From G963674835 sp963674835 (lineage in GTDB: Bacteria; Planctomycetota; Planctomycetia; Pirellulales; Thermoguttaceae), in assembly GCA_963674835.2 (NCBI GenBank), contig CAXXKC010000002.1, positions 868,001-932,000 on the forward strand: DNA of 64,000 bases. Direction: 5' to 3'. Numbering within the stretch: the first letter of the stretch is position 1; every line of letters starts with the position of its first letter. Below the pieces are notes generated by a model. It was not told the origin of the DNA and searched no databases. It saw only the letters and a program-made list of their open reading frames with translations. Below are positions 1 through 11,961 of the stretch, piece after piece. The translations under genes were made by a program, and so were the position numbers.

Positions 1-978
<978 letters not shown>

Positions 979-1197
979 GGGATCGCCAACGGCAATTCGT
1001 TCCTGGGGCAAGAGAACTCAAAGAACCTATCCCGAACCCCCCTCTGTTGCCCCACGGACCCAGGACCAGTGTCCCAACCATCCCACATCCCCAGGCAACA
1101 TGTAGCACAGCCGCCCCCAGCTGTGCCGCGTTCCAGGACAAGCCTAAGTCTAACACGCTCGCCTGTTCGCCGGCAGGGCCCCATCTATCTACCGCAC
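979..1197. other. Short intergenic region with hairpin repeat
   Basis: About 220 bases separate the hrpA start from the stop of the next minus-strand gene. The only structure I see is a copy of the hairpin repeat family C at 1101-1127. Short open frames here are inconsistent and look like chance. Confidence 0.6.
1101..1127. repeat. Family C intergenic hairpin repeat, copy 1
   Basis: TGTAGCACAGCC is followed by a C-rich loop and AGCTGTGCC, so arms GCACAGC and GCTGTGC pair. Closely related copies occur at 32329-32353 and 57381-57406, where the stem is longer because the right arm reads CGGCTGTG. All three lie between genes. Confidence 0.75.
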
Positions 1198-2484
1198 TCA
1201 CCTCCCCTCGCCCTCGTACGAAACGCGGTAGATGACCCCGTTTGCGTCGTCGCCGACCAGCAGCGAACCGTCCTTAGCAACCGCTAGGCCAGCCGGACGG
1301 CCGAAGAAGCCTCGGCCTCCATCGATGAGGAATCCGCTCACGAACTTCTGAAATGCCACAGGCTGGCCCCGCCGGTCGAACCGGATCCGTACCACCTCAT
1401 GGCCAACCGCCGGATCACAGCCCGACGAACCGTGCATGGTCACAAAGGCATCGTTTCGGTACCGCGGCGGAAACTGATCGCCCGTGTAGAAGACCATGGC
1501 CATCGGCGAGGAGTGCGCCTCGTACGTCAACACCGGAGGAACCGTGGTCTGCGCCAGGGCCTGTAGTGACTCGATGTTGACCGCATCAGTCGACACCAAT
1601 TGACCGTCACCCCAAACGAAAGGCCAACCGTAGTCCTTGCCCTCCTCCACCCGGTTGAGTTCCTCCGGCGGGCCCACACCGCCAAACCCGTCGTTCCCGT
1701 CATCCATCGCCCACATCTGATCCGTCAATGGATGCCAGCCGAAACCCGACGCATTGCGCAATCCGCGAGCAAACACGCTCCGCCGCATACCGTTCGGACT
1801 GGCGCGCAAGATCGTCGCATGCTCGGGATTGCTCTCCTTGCAGCAATGACCGCTGCTCCCCACTGCAATGTACAGGTGCTCGTCGGGTCCAAAACCGATC
1901 GTTCGACACGGGTGTCGGCCTCCGAACGGCAGATTCTCCAGTAGCAACTCCGGCGATCCGACGGTAGCGTCGTCGCGAATCCGGCAGACAAACACCTCAT
2001 CCACCGTCGCCAGGTACATCTGCCCGTCGTGAATGCAGATCCCGTGCACTTCGGGCAAGTCGGACACCATGACGCGCCGCCGGTCGGCGCGGCCGTCCTC
2101 ATCCGTGTCCTGCAGGGCAACGACTTGCCCGGTGCGCGGCAGCGTGGCATAGACCGTGCCGTCAACTCCTACGGCCAGCATCCGAGGGCTATCCAAATGG
2201 CTCGCAAACATGCCGATCCGGAAGCCCCCCGGTCGCATCAACTCGCCGACTCGCTGCGCCGTGGCGTCGCGCCGGGCAAGCCGCAGAGCGCCGGCGCGGC
2301 GACGCGCTATCAGCTCCACATGAGGCCGTAGCGTGGGAAACCAATCGCCCGCCGCGCCCTGGCCCGGGCCGGCCGAGTGCACCGCACTGCTTCTCATCGC
2401 CACCAAGAAACGCCGCCGGCGCAAACGTCGCAATTCGAAAGGCGATACGGCGTTCTGTTCAGATGACACTGTCATTTGCGTCAC
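1198..2484 (-). CDS. Sorbosone/glucose-dehydrogenase-like beta-propeller protein
   Basis: A 428-residue protein with the six-bladed propeller seen in soluble glucose and L-sorbosone dehydrogenases. The recognisable domain begins near residue 83 (GGFRIGMFASHLDSPRMLAV). It includes PEVHGICIHDGQMYLA with the conserved His, TIGFGPDEHLYIAVGSSGHC, RGLRNASGFGWHP, and a C-terminal GRPAGLAVAKDGSLLVGDD. Such proteins oxidise sugars or aldehydes, often with PQQ, in the periplasm. The first 60 residues do not form a clean signal peptide although the family is normally exported. The start (GTG at 2484, ATG at 2475 or ATG at 2397) is therefore uncertain, and a frame disturbance near the 5' end cannot be excluded. 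It stands alone, transcribed away from the lipid operon. Confidence 0.82.
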   Translation of the reverse strand: MTQMTVSSEQNAVSPFELRRLRRRRFLVAMRSSAVHSAGPGQGAAGDWFPTLRPHVELIARRRAGALRLARRDATAQRVGELMRPGGFRIGMFASHLDSPRMLAVGVDGTVYATLPRTGQVVALQDTDEDGRADRRRVMVSDLPEVHGICIHDGQMYLATVDEVFVCRIRDDATVGSPELLLENLPFGGRHPCRTIGFGPDEHLYIAVGSSGHCCKESNPEHATILRASPNGMRRSVFARGLRNASGFGWHPLTDQMWAMDDGNDGFGGVGPPEELNRVEEGKDYGWPFVWGDGQLVSTDAVNIESLQALAQTTVPPVLTYEAHSSPMAMVFYTGDQFPPRYRNDAFVTMHGSSGCDPAVGHEVVRIRFDRRGQPVAFQKFVSGFLIDGGRGFFGRPAGLAVAKDGSLLVGDDANGVIYRVSYEGEGR

Positions 2485-2873
2485 GACGACTGGGACGACC
2501 CGGCATTACACAGACCTCCACCGCACAACAACCCGCAGGGCGGACGACATCCATCATACCCATCGGTACCCCATTTTACACGTCCTGGTAATCTGCGGCA
2601 GGTATAAGGGCATGTTCTGTCGTCAGCTTAGGCACGTTCTTCCCTCGCAAAACGAACGGGCACAGTGTCGTCAGCCGCGGGACGACACCGAGTTATGCGA
2701 TCCGGCAGACACTCCCATTTCTCCTCTTCACCTCGACTGAAATCATCCCCACCGACATCCGGGATTTGCCGATTGGCCGGGGGCTAGACTCGGCTCCGCA
2801 GAGTTGTAAAATTGGGATTGCTTTGGAACATAAGCATCGGAGCTCTTCCGCCAGTGCAACAGGGGGTGCTCTC
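2485..2873. other. Divergent intergenic region
   Basis: About 390 bases lie between the propeller gene (minus) and the methyltransferase gene (plus). They probably hold two divergent promoters, but I cannot assign hexamers. No small gene or repeat is evident. Confidence 0.5.
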
Positions 2874-4205
2874 ATGTCCCATTCCACTCTTCACGACACG
2901 CAGCCTTCAGCCCCAGCGGGACCTCCCGACCAGCCCGACGCGCCGGACACAAGAACCGGCACGACCGCCGAGGCCCCTTCCCGCCTTCGACAAACGCCGT
3001 ACGCCATCGAGAACCGCGTCGCGCGGCGATTGATCTCAGCGCTAGGCGACCCGGCGATCGCCATCGCGCTCTACGACGGTCAGCTCATCTCGGGTCCCGC
3101 GCCGCCAGTAGCCACCGTCGTCGTCCACGACCGCCCCACGTGGCTGCGGATCCTGGCCAATCCCTACCTGCAGTTCGGCGAAGCGTACAGCGAAGGGCGG
3201 ATCGAAGTCCAAGGTGACCTGCGCCGATTGCTGGAATCGATCTACCATGCCCAGAACAACCGTCGACCGCCCGGGTGGCTCCGCCGCTTGCGATGGCGGC
3301 TCGGCAACATGCTCCGAAGCAACACGTTGCGGGGTTCGCGCGCGCACATCCACCACCACTACGACATCAGCGACGACTTTTACCGTCTCTGGCTCGATCG
3401 CGACATGCTCTACACCTGCGCGTACTTCCCTACTCCGGAGGCCTCTCTCGAAGATGCGCAGCAGGCGAAGATGGATTATGTTTGCCGCAAGCTCCGCCTC
3501 AAGCCCGGCGAGACGGTCGTCGAGGCCGGTTGCGGCTGGGGCGCGCTGGCGCGCTACATGGCTCGCCACTACGGTGCCCGCGTCAAGGCCTACAACATCT
3601 CTCACGCTCAGATTGCCTATGCCCGGCGGCGAGCCGCCGAGGAAGGGCTTGACAGCCAGGTCGAGTTCATCGAAGACGATTACCGCAACATTTCCGGCCG
3701 GTTCGACGTATTCGTTTCCGTCGGCATGCTCGAGCACGTCGGCCCCGACCACTACCACCAACTGACGCACGTGATCGACCGTTCGCTCGACGAGCGAGGG
3801 CGAGGCCTTCTCCATTCCATTGGCCAGATGTACGCCGGCGTGCCCATCAACGCCTGGATTCGCCGCCGCATCTTCCCGGGAGCCTATCCACCCGCCGCCA
3901 GCGAAATGACGCGTCTTGTCGAAGCCGCCGGTTTCTCCTTGCTCGATATGGAAAACCTCCGGCTCCACTACGCCAAGACCCTGGAACACTGGCTCAATCG
4001 CTTCGAAGCCTCCGCCGACGCGGTCGCTGGGATGTTCGACCAACGGTTCGTTCGCATGTGGCGACTCTACCTGGCCGGCTCGTTGGCTTCCTTTGTCGGC
4101 GGTGCCCTGCACTTGTTCCAAATCGTCTTCGCCCGCCCGGCGTGCAACGAAATCCCCTGGACCCGCGCCGACTTGTACACACCGGGCAAAGCGGCGGGCG
4201 AGTGA
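2874..4205 (+). CDS. Cyclopropane-fatty-acyl-phospholipid synthase-type SAM methyltransferase
   Basis: A 443-residue class I methyltransferase of the CFA synthase family, which adds a methylene or methyl group from S-adenosylmethionine across double bonds of membrane phospholipid acyl chains. SAM motif I, VVEAGCGWGALARYMARHYG, lies near residues 213-232 and is followed by AYNISHAQIAYARRR. The segment HHHYDISDDFYRLWLDRDMLYTCAYF is the family signature preceding the SAM fold. SVGMLEHVGPDHY is also typical. I chose ATG 2874 because AGGGGG lies about 8 bases upstream and the 36 residues before it look non-conserved. The next gene starts 3 bases after the stop, so the two are almost certainly co-transcribed. 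The product may be a cyclopropane or a methyl branch. Confidence 0.9.
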   Translation: MSHSTLHDTQPSAPAGPPDQPDAPDTRTGTTAEAPSRLRQTPYAIENRVARRLISALGDPAIAIALYDGQLISGPAPPVATVVVHDRPTWLRILANPYLQFGEAYSEGRIEVQGDLRRLLESIYHAQNNRRPPGWLRRLRWRLGNMLRSNTLRGSRAHIHHHYDISDDFYRLWLDRDMLYTCAYFPTPEASLEDAQQAKMDYVCRKLRLKPGETVVEAGCGWGALARYMARHYGARVKAYNISHAQIAYARRRAAEEGLDSQVEFIEDDYRNISGRFDVFVSVGMLEHVGPDHYHQLTHVIDRSLDERGRGLLHSIGQMYAGVPINAWIRRRIFPGAYPPAASEMTRLVEAAGFSLLDMENLRLHYAKTLEHWLNRFEASADAVAGMFDQRFVRMWRLYLAGSLASFVGGALHLFQIVFARPACNEIPWTRADLYTPGKAAGE

Positions 4206-4208
4206 ACT

Positions 4209-5333
4209 ATGCAGTCATGCGACGTGCTTATTGTCGGAGGTGGACCGGCCGGCTCCTCTTGCGCCTGGAAGCTACGGCAAGCGGGATTCGAGGTCGTCGT
4301 GCTCGACAAGTCCCCGTTCCCGCGCCACAAGGTGTGCGCCGGCTGGATCACCCCCACCGTCATCGACGAGTTGAATCTCGACACGCAGGCCTACTCGCAA
4401 ACCAACATCCTGCAGCCCATCTCGGCGTTTCGAGTCGGATGCATGGGCGGCCCCGCCGCCGAACTCCAATACGGCGACACCGTGAGCTACGGCATCCGGC
4501 GCACGGAGTTCGATAACTACCTCCTTCGCCGCACCGGCGCAAGGCTCGAACTGGGCCAGCCCTTGGATTCCGTCCACTTCGAGGACGGCCGCTGGATCGT
4601 CAACGATGCCTACCAAACGCCCCTACTCGTGGGCGCCGGGGGGCACTTTTGCCAGATCGCACGACGGCTGGGCAGTGAACACAACGGAGCCGACGTCGTT
4701 GTCGCCGCCCAGGAAATCGAGTTCGAAATGGACGCCTCGCAGCAGGCTCGCTGCCGCGTGGCACCCGAGCGACCCGAGTTGTATTTCTGCGAAGACCTCC
4801 AGGGGTACGGATGGTGTTTTCGCAAGGGCAATTACCTCAACGTTGGCCTGGGTCGCATGGATCGCCGGCAATTGTCCTCCCACGTTCACCAATTCTGCCG
4901 CTGGCTCCAGGAAGGCGGTCGTATTCCCGAAGACTTGCCGACCAAGTTTCGCGGACACGCCTACTATGGCTACAACGAGTCGCCGCGAAAACTGTTCGAC
5001 GACGGCGTTCTGCTGATCGGCGACGCGGCCGGACTGGCCTATTCCGAAAGCGGCGAGGGCATCCGACCGGCGATCGAGTCCGGACTGATGGCCGCCACAG
5101 TCATCCGGCAAGCCGGCGGCGACTATCGCGTCCAGCGTCTGGAAGCCTACCGCGAGATGATCCGCAGTCGTTTCGGGCCGCGCAAGGGCGTGCGGCTTCC
5201 GGTCGACTCATTCTTCGCCCGGCTGCGCTGCCGTGCTGGTCGCCGTCTGCTGGCCAACCGCTGGTTCCTACGCCACGTGGTTCTCGACCGCTGGTTCCTC
5301 CATCGCCAGCAGCCACCATGGCACAGTCCATGA
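4209..5333 (+). CDS. Geranylgeranyl-reductase-family FAD oxidoreductase
   Basis: A 374-residue flavoprotein with an N-terminal dinucleotide fold, DVLIVGGGPAGSSCAWKLRQ (residues 5-24), and a VLDK acidic turn. PRHKVCAGWITP is the conserved segment of the geranylgeranyl reductase/digeranylglycerophospholipid reductase group. The second FAD motif is DGVLLIGDAAGLAYSESGEG near residue 263. The family reduces isolated C=C bonds in isoprenoid or other lipid chains, although some members are halogenases or hydroxylases. The start lies 3 bases after the CFA-synthase-like stop, so the two likely modify the same lipid in sequence: methylenation, then reduction. The substrate is inference. The 3' end abuts the convergent stress-protein gene with only 7 bases between them. 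Confidence 0.85.
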   Translation: MQSCDVLIVGGGPAGSSCAWKLRQAGFEVVVLDKSPFPRHKVCAGWITPTVIDELNLDTQAYSQTNILQPISAFRVGCMGGPAAELQYGDTVSYGIRRTEFDNYLLRRTGARLELGQPLDSVHFEDGRWIVNDAYQTPLLVGAGGHFCQIARRLGSEHNGADVVVAAQEIEFEMDASQQARCRVAPERPELYFCEDLQGYGWCFRKGNYLNVGLGRMDRRQLSSHVHQFCRWLQEGGRIPEDLPTKFRGHAYYGYNESPRKLFDDGVLLIGDAAGLAYSESGEGIRPAIESGLMAATVIRQAGGDYRVQRLEAYREMIRSRFGPRKGVRLPVDSFFARLRCRAGRRLLANRWFLRHVVLDRWFLHRQQPPWHSP

Positions 5334-5340
5334 TTCGCGA

Positions 5341-6174
5341 TCAGCGGAACAGGAACAACGGATACGGCGATTGCCGAACCATGTTCGCGGTTGTTGAACC
5401 GGTCAAGAACTCGCGCACCACGCCACGGCCAAGGCAGCCCATCGCAATCAGTCCCACACCCAACCGCTCCGCCTCGGCAAGAATCGCGGCCGACTTGTCC
5501 TCTTCGGTAACGACCGCGTGTGGAGTCGCCGCGACCTCGTGCGAGGCTAGGTACTCGATGGCAAAACCCGTCCGGGCGGCCGCTTTCTCCGCCGATTCCG
5601 AATCCACGCTAACCACGTGAACCGGGCCCAACCGCGCCAGTCCACTGGCTTGTAGCGCGTAGAGCGTTCGCGACGCCTGCACACGACCATCATAGGCCAC
5701 CAGCACACCGGAACCCTCGCGGAACTTGTCCGGCACGGCGACCACGGGCCGCGGGGCAACTCGCAACACCTCCCATAGGATCTGGCTGGCCGATTCCCCA
5801 ATGCCAATGTCAGATGCGTCCTCGGAACCCAGCACGATCAAGTCGCAGGACTGGGATTGCTCCAGGATGAGCTCGTGCGGCGTTCCCGAGCGTAGGAGAA
5901 CATGGTGCGCAACACCGGCATCGCTCAAGCGGGCATCCACCGCATCTAAACCTGACCGGATGATCTTCCGATCGCGCTCCATCAAGTCGTGATCGCGAGC
6001 CTGCCTCTGTTCCTGGCCGCCCAGCGGCACTGCCGACGGTGCCACAATCGTCTCGTCGAAAACTCCCAGCGCGCTGACCGTCGCTTGAAACTCAACCGCC
6101 AATCGTTGGGTCAATTCTGCGGCCGAGAGACTGATGACACTGGGTTCGTACGCCAGCAAGATCGAACGAAGCAT
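5341..6174 (-). CDS. Tandem universal stress protein (two UspA domains)
   Basis: A 277-residue protein made of two UspA-like alpha/beta domains, roughly residues 1-145 and 150-277. The second ends with MGCLGRGVVREFLTGSTTAN, which matches the G-x2-G-x9-G-S/T nucleotide-binding motif of ATP-binding Usp proteins. The first domain carries a looser version around LGSEDASDIGIGESAS, so only the second may bind ATP. Usp proteins are cytoplasmic and respond to starvation or oxidative stress. I selected ATG 6174 because the minus strand reads GGGGGAGGAAGC immediately before it, a strong ribosome binding site. The longer frame to 6261 has no such support. Confidence 0.88.
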   Translation of the reverse strand: MLRSILLAYEPSVISLSAAELTQRLAVEFQATVSALGVFDETIVAPSAVPLGGQEQRQARDHDLMERDRKIIRSGLDAVDARLSDAGVAHHVLLRSGTPHELILEQSQSCDLIVLGSEDASDIGIGESASQILWEVLRVAPRPVVAVPDKFREGSGVLVAYDGRVQASRTLYALQASGLARLGPVHVVSVDSESAEKAAARTGFAIEYLASHEVAATPHAVVTEEDKSAAILAEAERLGVGLIAMGCLGRGVVREFLTGSTTANMVRQSPYPLFLFR

Positions 6175-6691
6175 GCTTCCTCCCCCATATATGGTTAATG
6201 CCCTGTTTGGCAACCGAGTTTCCTTTTCGCAGCCCCCGCGCCCACCGGGCGGCAAAACCATGTGGACAGCAAATCACTTGGACGGTCTCCGGATGCCACC
6301 GGTTCTGGCCACTGCGTTCAGTTGTGCACAAGGTACACGAAAAGCCCCCCAACAATATAGCCGCCACGTTTGATTGGGCACTCGACCTGGACTCATCTTT
6401 CCACACCTGCCATGACCAAGATATTCACCCTAAAGAAGCCACTTCCCCGAATACCTACCCTTTGACATTCCTCACTCGGTGTAACCGCTACATTTTCTCA
6501 CGCAACCCACCCGAAATGGCGGCACGGTTGCTTGAACTGTCAAGGTTTTCGTGAGACAATTGAGAAATCCTTTGTCCGCCTGCCAGTTGCGCACCGAGCG
6601 CGACAAGCCCCTGCCTTGGGGTATTTCGTCGGAGATTAGAAGTCTATTGGCGCTCCGCTCCACATCCTCTTCGACTTTGAAGGACATTTCA
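6175..6691. other. Divergent intergenic region
   Basis: A 517-base non-coding stretch lies between the divergent stress-protein and adaptor genes. It is AT-richer towards its right end, and TTGACA at about 6462 could be part of a promoter, but I could not find a well-spaced -10. No gene is supported. Confidence 0.5.
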
Positions 6692-8392
6692 ATGAGTCGC
6701 ACTCTCGCCTGCCTGGGGGTTGTTGTCGTCGTTCTTGCGACCGTGTATGGCGGCCCGGTGTCCGCCGCCGAAAATCAACCTCAGACGGCGCTGGCGGCCA
6801 CAGTGAAAGCCGAAGACGCCTCGGCAAAGAAGAAGGCCAAGAAGGCCGATCGAGCCAAGGCCAAGCCATCGCAGCAGAAGGTCGACGCGAACACGAAGCC
6901 CGCGACCCAGGAGCAAGCCGAAACGGCCGCCAAGCCCCAAACGACGCCCGTTGCGAAACCCGCGCCCGAGGAAGAGAAGAAGCCGGAGCCAAAGAAGACC
7001 GAGAAACCGGCCACGTACACGGTCGTCCGCGAGCCGCTCAAAGTCGAGCTGAGCCTCAAGGGAATTTTCGAGGCAGTCGATGCCGTTCCCGTGTGTGTCC
7101 GAATGAAGCAGTGGAAGGACCTGACCGTGCTCGAGGCAGTTCCGCACGGCGACAAGGTCCACAAGGGCCAAGTGCTTGTTCGATTCGATGTCGAGAAGAT
7201 CGACGAACAGATCGCCGACCTGCGCAAGGACCTGCAATTGGCCGACTTGAGTCTGAAGCAGGCACAAGAGAGCCTGAAGATCCTCAAGCAATCGACGCCG
7301 CTCGACGTGGAAATGGCCCAGTGGAACAAGCGAATTGCCGACGAAGATCTCCAACAGTTCCTGAAGGTCGATCGCCCCTTGTACCGCAAGATGGCCGACT
7401 TCATGTTGACGATGTCCGAGCGGAACTTGGAGTACCAAAAAGAAGAGCTCCGACAACTGGAGAAGATGTACAAGGCCGACGATCTAACGGAGGAGACCGA
7501 GGAAATTGTCCTCAAACGGCAGCGCAACGCGGTCCAGCAGGCCGAATTCTACGTCGAACTCGCCAAGGTTCGCCATGACGAAACGCTGAAACTGGACTTG
7601 CCTCGTATGGAGCAAAGCGAAAAGTACTCCACCCGCCAACAGGATCTGCAGTCGCGCAAAACCCAAATCGTGTTGCCGCTGGCATTGAAGCAGCAGGAAT
7701 TGGAGTTGGCCGGGCGCACGGTCGATCGTCAACGCGCACAGAAGCGGCTCGACGAATTCGAGGCCGACCGTGCGGCGATGACCGTCAAATCGCCGGCCGA
7801 TGGCGTGGTCTACTACGGCCATTATGTCCGTGGGCAGTGGATCGGCGCCACGTCGGCTGCCGAAGACCTGCAGCCTCATGGCACGGTCACTCGCGACAAG
7901 GTCTTCATGACAGTCCTTCGCCAACGGCCCATGCAAATCCGTGCCGACGTCCCCGAGGAATCGCTTCAGTACGTTCACCCCGACCTGGAGGGAACAGTCG
8001 AGCCGGTCAGCTATCCAGACATGAAGCTCTCCGCCAAGGTGCAAAGCGTCGACACCATGCCTCTGGGCAACCAGTACGCCGCGATCATCAGGCCGTCGCT
8101 GCCGCACAAGGCCGACGTGCTCGTGCCGGGAATGAACTGCACGGTCAAGTTCGTTCCCTACCTCAAGAAGCGTGCCTTGGTGGTGCCGGCCTCTGCCGTC
8201 TTCACCGACAAGATCGACAGCGAAAAGAAGTACGTCTATCTCTACGAGGATGGAGCTAAACCTCGGAAGCAGCCGGTCACCGTCGGCAAGAAGTCCGGCG
8301 ACAGCCTGGAAATCCTCGATGGACTGGATCGCGGCGACGAGATTCTGCTGGAAGAGCCGAAAAGCCCGAAGGACGGCAAATCCAAGGACTAG
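6692..8392 (+). CDS. HlyD/RND-type periplasmic adaptor-like protein
   Basis: A 566-residue exported protein resembling membrane-fusion adaptors. A signal peptide (MSRTLACLGVVVVVLATVYG, cleavage near VSAAE) is followed by a Lys/Ala/Pro-rich linker (residues about 30-105), then a lipoyl-type beta segment (YTVVREPLKVELSLKGIFEA and HKGQVLVRFD). A long helical hairpin rich in Glu, Leu and Lys spans about 165-355. A second lipoyl half (MTVKSPADGVVYYGHYVRG) and a beta-barrel domain follow. ATG 6692 is preceded by GAAGGA. Adaptors normally work with an inner-membrane transporter, but no RND or ABC gene is adjacent. The next gene encodes an exported terpene-cyclase-fold protein, so the role in efflux is unproven. 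Confidence 0.82.
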   Translation: MSRTLACLGVVVVVLATVYGGPVSAAENQPQTALAATVKAEDASAKKKAKKADRAKAKPSQQKVDANTKPATQEQAETAAKPQTTPVAKPAPEEEKKPEPKKTEKPATYTVVREPLKVELSLKGIFEAVDAVPVCVRMKQWKDLTVLEAVPHGDKVHKGQVLVRFDVEKIDEQIADLRKDLQLADLSLKQAQESLKILKQSTPLDVEMAQWNKRIADEDLQQFLKVDRPLYRKMADFMLTMSERNLEYQKEELRQLEKMYKADDLTEETEEIVLKRQRNAVQQAEFYVELAKVRHDETLKLDLPRMEQSEKYSTRQQDLQSRKTQIVLPLALKQQELELAGRTVDRQRAQKRLDEFEADRAAMTVKSPADGVVYYGHYVRGQWIGATSAAEDLQPHGTVTRDKVFMTVLRQRPMQIRADVPEESLQYVHPDLEGTVEPVSYPDMKLSAKVQSVDTMPLGNQYAAIIRPSLPHKADVLVPGMNCTVKFVPYLKKRALVVPASAVFTDKIDSEKKYVYLYEDGAKPRKQPVTVGKKSGDSLEILDGLDRGDEILLEEPKSPKDGKSKD

Positions 8393-8410
8393 ACCGCATT
8401 CGGCGTATGG

Positions 8411-8483
8411 GTAGCGTGTGCTCCGCTTTCGAAACCGCAGAAGCACGCCGCCACGAACGCTAAAGTGAGTGCGACACGCACTA
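8411..8483. repeat. Family A intergenic repeat, copy 1
   Basis: Begins GTAGCGTGTG and ends GCGACACGCACTA. The last 15 bases before the terminal A (8468-8482) form a hairpin with arms AGTGCG and CGCACT. It lies between two same-strand genes and occupies most of the 105-base gap before the next start codon. Confidence 0.85.
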
Positions 8484-8497
8484 GGGTAGGCCCCACC

Positions 8498-9736
8498 ATG
8501 ACCAAGAACTCCAAGGCGGCCGGTCGATGGCTTCTCTGGGCCATGCTGCTGGCCGCCGTGTGCCTACCCTTGGGCGGTGCCCGCGCCGAGCCGAAGGCCA
8601 AATCGTCCCACGAAACCTCAGAGGCCGAGAGCGTGCCAAGACCGCCGTCGGTCAAACCGCTCAAGCCGGAAGAGCTCGACGCCTCGATCGCGCGCGGAGT
8701 CGCATTCCTGGTCCACCGGCAGAACCCCGACGGCTCCTGGGGATCGGCCCGAAACACCACCGGCGCCGACGTCTACGCCCCCGTGCCCGGCGCCCACCAG
8801 GCGTTCCGCGCGGCCGTCACCGCGATGTGCGTCTCGGCACTGATCGAAGTCGGCTGCAAGAACGAATCGCAAACGCGCGCTTTGGAGCGTGGCGAGGCGT
8901 GGCTCTTGGAGCATCTTCCGAAACTCCGCCGCGCCGACGCTACGGCCATCTACAACAACTGGGGACATGCGTACGGCATCCAGGGCCTGGTGCGAATGTA
9001 CAACCGGCTGCCCGACGACAAGCAGCGTCGCAGCAAAATCAAACATGAGATCCAACAGCAGATCGAACTGTTGGGGCGTTACGAGTGCGTCGACGGCGGC
9101 TGGTGCTACTACGACTTCAATGCCAGGACCCAGAAGCCTAGCGGCTCATCGCTCAGCTTCGTATCGGCAACGGTGCTCGTCGCGCTCTACGAGGCGCAGG
9201 AGATCGGCGTCGAAATACCCCAACGGCTGGTCCAGCGCGCCGTCGCATCGATCGACCGTCAACGGAAACCCGATTTCAGCTACATGTACGGCGAGTATCT
9301 CAAGTGGTGGCCCATGGAGCCGATCAACCGTCCCGGCGGCAGCCTGGGGCGTTCCCAGGCCTGCAACCTGGCCACACGGCTCTGGGGCGACAAGACCGTG
9401 ACCGACACGGTCCTCGTGGACTGGCTCGATCGGATCTTCGCTCGCAACCTGTGGCTCGACCTGGGGCGAAAACGTCCTGTCCCTCACGAGTCGTGGTTCT
9501 CTGTGGCGGGCTACTTCTTCTACTACGGGCACTACTACGCTGCCCGCTGCATCGAGCAACTCCCCTCCGCCGAACGGCCGCGGTACCAAGACCTGCTCAC
9601 CCACGTGCTGGTCAGGCTCCAGGAGAGAGATGGCTCCTGGTGGGACTTCCCGCTGTACGACTACCACCAGCAGTACGGCACGGCCTTCGCCCTGATGTCG
9701 CTCGTGCGCTGCCGGCACGGCAAGTCGGGCTCGTGA
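8498..9736 (+). CDS. Exported prenyltransferase/squalene-cyclase-repeat protein
   Basis: A 412-residue protein with a signal peptide (WLLWAMLLAAVCLPLGGARA) followed by an alpha-alpha toroid of the terpene cyclase/protein prenyltransferase type. QW-like motifs include QNPDGSWGSA near residue 75 and RDGSWWDFPLYDY near residue 378, with further repeats (YECVDGGWCYYDF). The catalytic DXDD motif of squalene-hopene cyclases is not visible, so a cyclase activity is not supported. Such secreted proteins are common in Planctomycetota with unknown function. I prefer ATG 8498 over the earlier in-frame codon at 8465, because 8465 lies inside an intergenic repeat and 8498 begins a proper signal peptide. 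The stop is 15 bases from the convergent ftsH stop. Confidence 0.82.
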   Translation: MTKNSKAAGRWLLWAMLLAAVCLPLGGARAEPKAKSSHETSEAESVPRPPSVKPLKPEELDASIARGVAFLVHRQNPDGSWGSARNTTGADVYAPVPGAHQAFRAAVTAMCVSALIEVGCKNESQTRALERGEAWLLEHLPKLRRADATAIYNNWGHAYGIQGLVRMYNRLPDDKQRRSKIKHEIQQQIELLGRYECVDGGWCYYDFNARTQKPSGSSLSFVSATVLVALYEAQEIGVEIPQRLVQRAVASIDRQRKPDFSYMYGEYLKWWPMEPINRPGGSLGRSQACNLATRLWGDKTVTDTVLVDWLDRIFARNLWLDLGRKRPVPHESWFSVAGYFFYYGHYYAARCIEQLPSAERPRYQDLLTHVLVRLQERDGSWWDFPLYDYHQQYGTAFALMSLVRCRHGKSGS

Positions 9737-9751
9737 AGCAGCCTTGCAGCC

Positions 9752-11728
<1,977 letters not shown>

Positions 11729-11961
11729 AGCTTTCCTCTCGCTCATTGGTCACATCACTACCACTACAAGTATTGTACCGCAGGGTACTGACTTTTTCGA
11801 CGCACCACTTACGCGGTCCCATCGGGTGGGACGTCCTTGACTGGCCTGCCTGCGTGAAATGAAGCCTCATTCCCCGATGTCGAGCGCGAAGATGCCGTTG
11901 CAGACCTCACGATCGCGCGGTCCGGACCGATGCACGTCCCCTCACCGGCCGTGCCCCATCG

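Noticed and set aside
3042..4121. 359-codon open frame on the minus strand
   Set aside because: It is antisense to the CFA-synthase-like gene, whose SAM motifs and operon partner are clear. High G+C content creates long shadow frames.
6440..6550. Sigma-70 promoter starting with TTGACA at 6462
   Set aside because: The nearest TATA-like hexamer is about 21 bases away, too far for a normal promoter.
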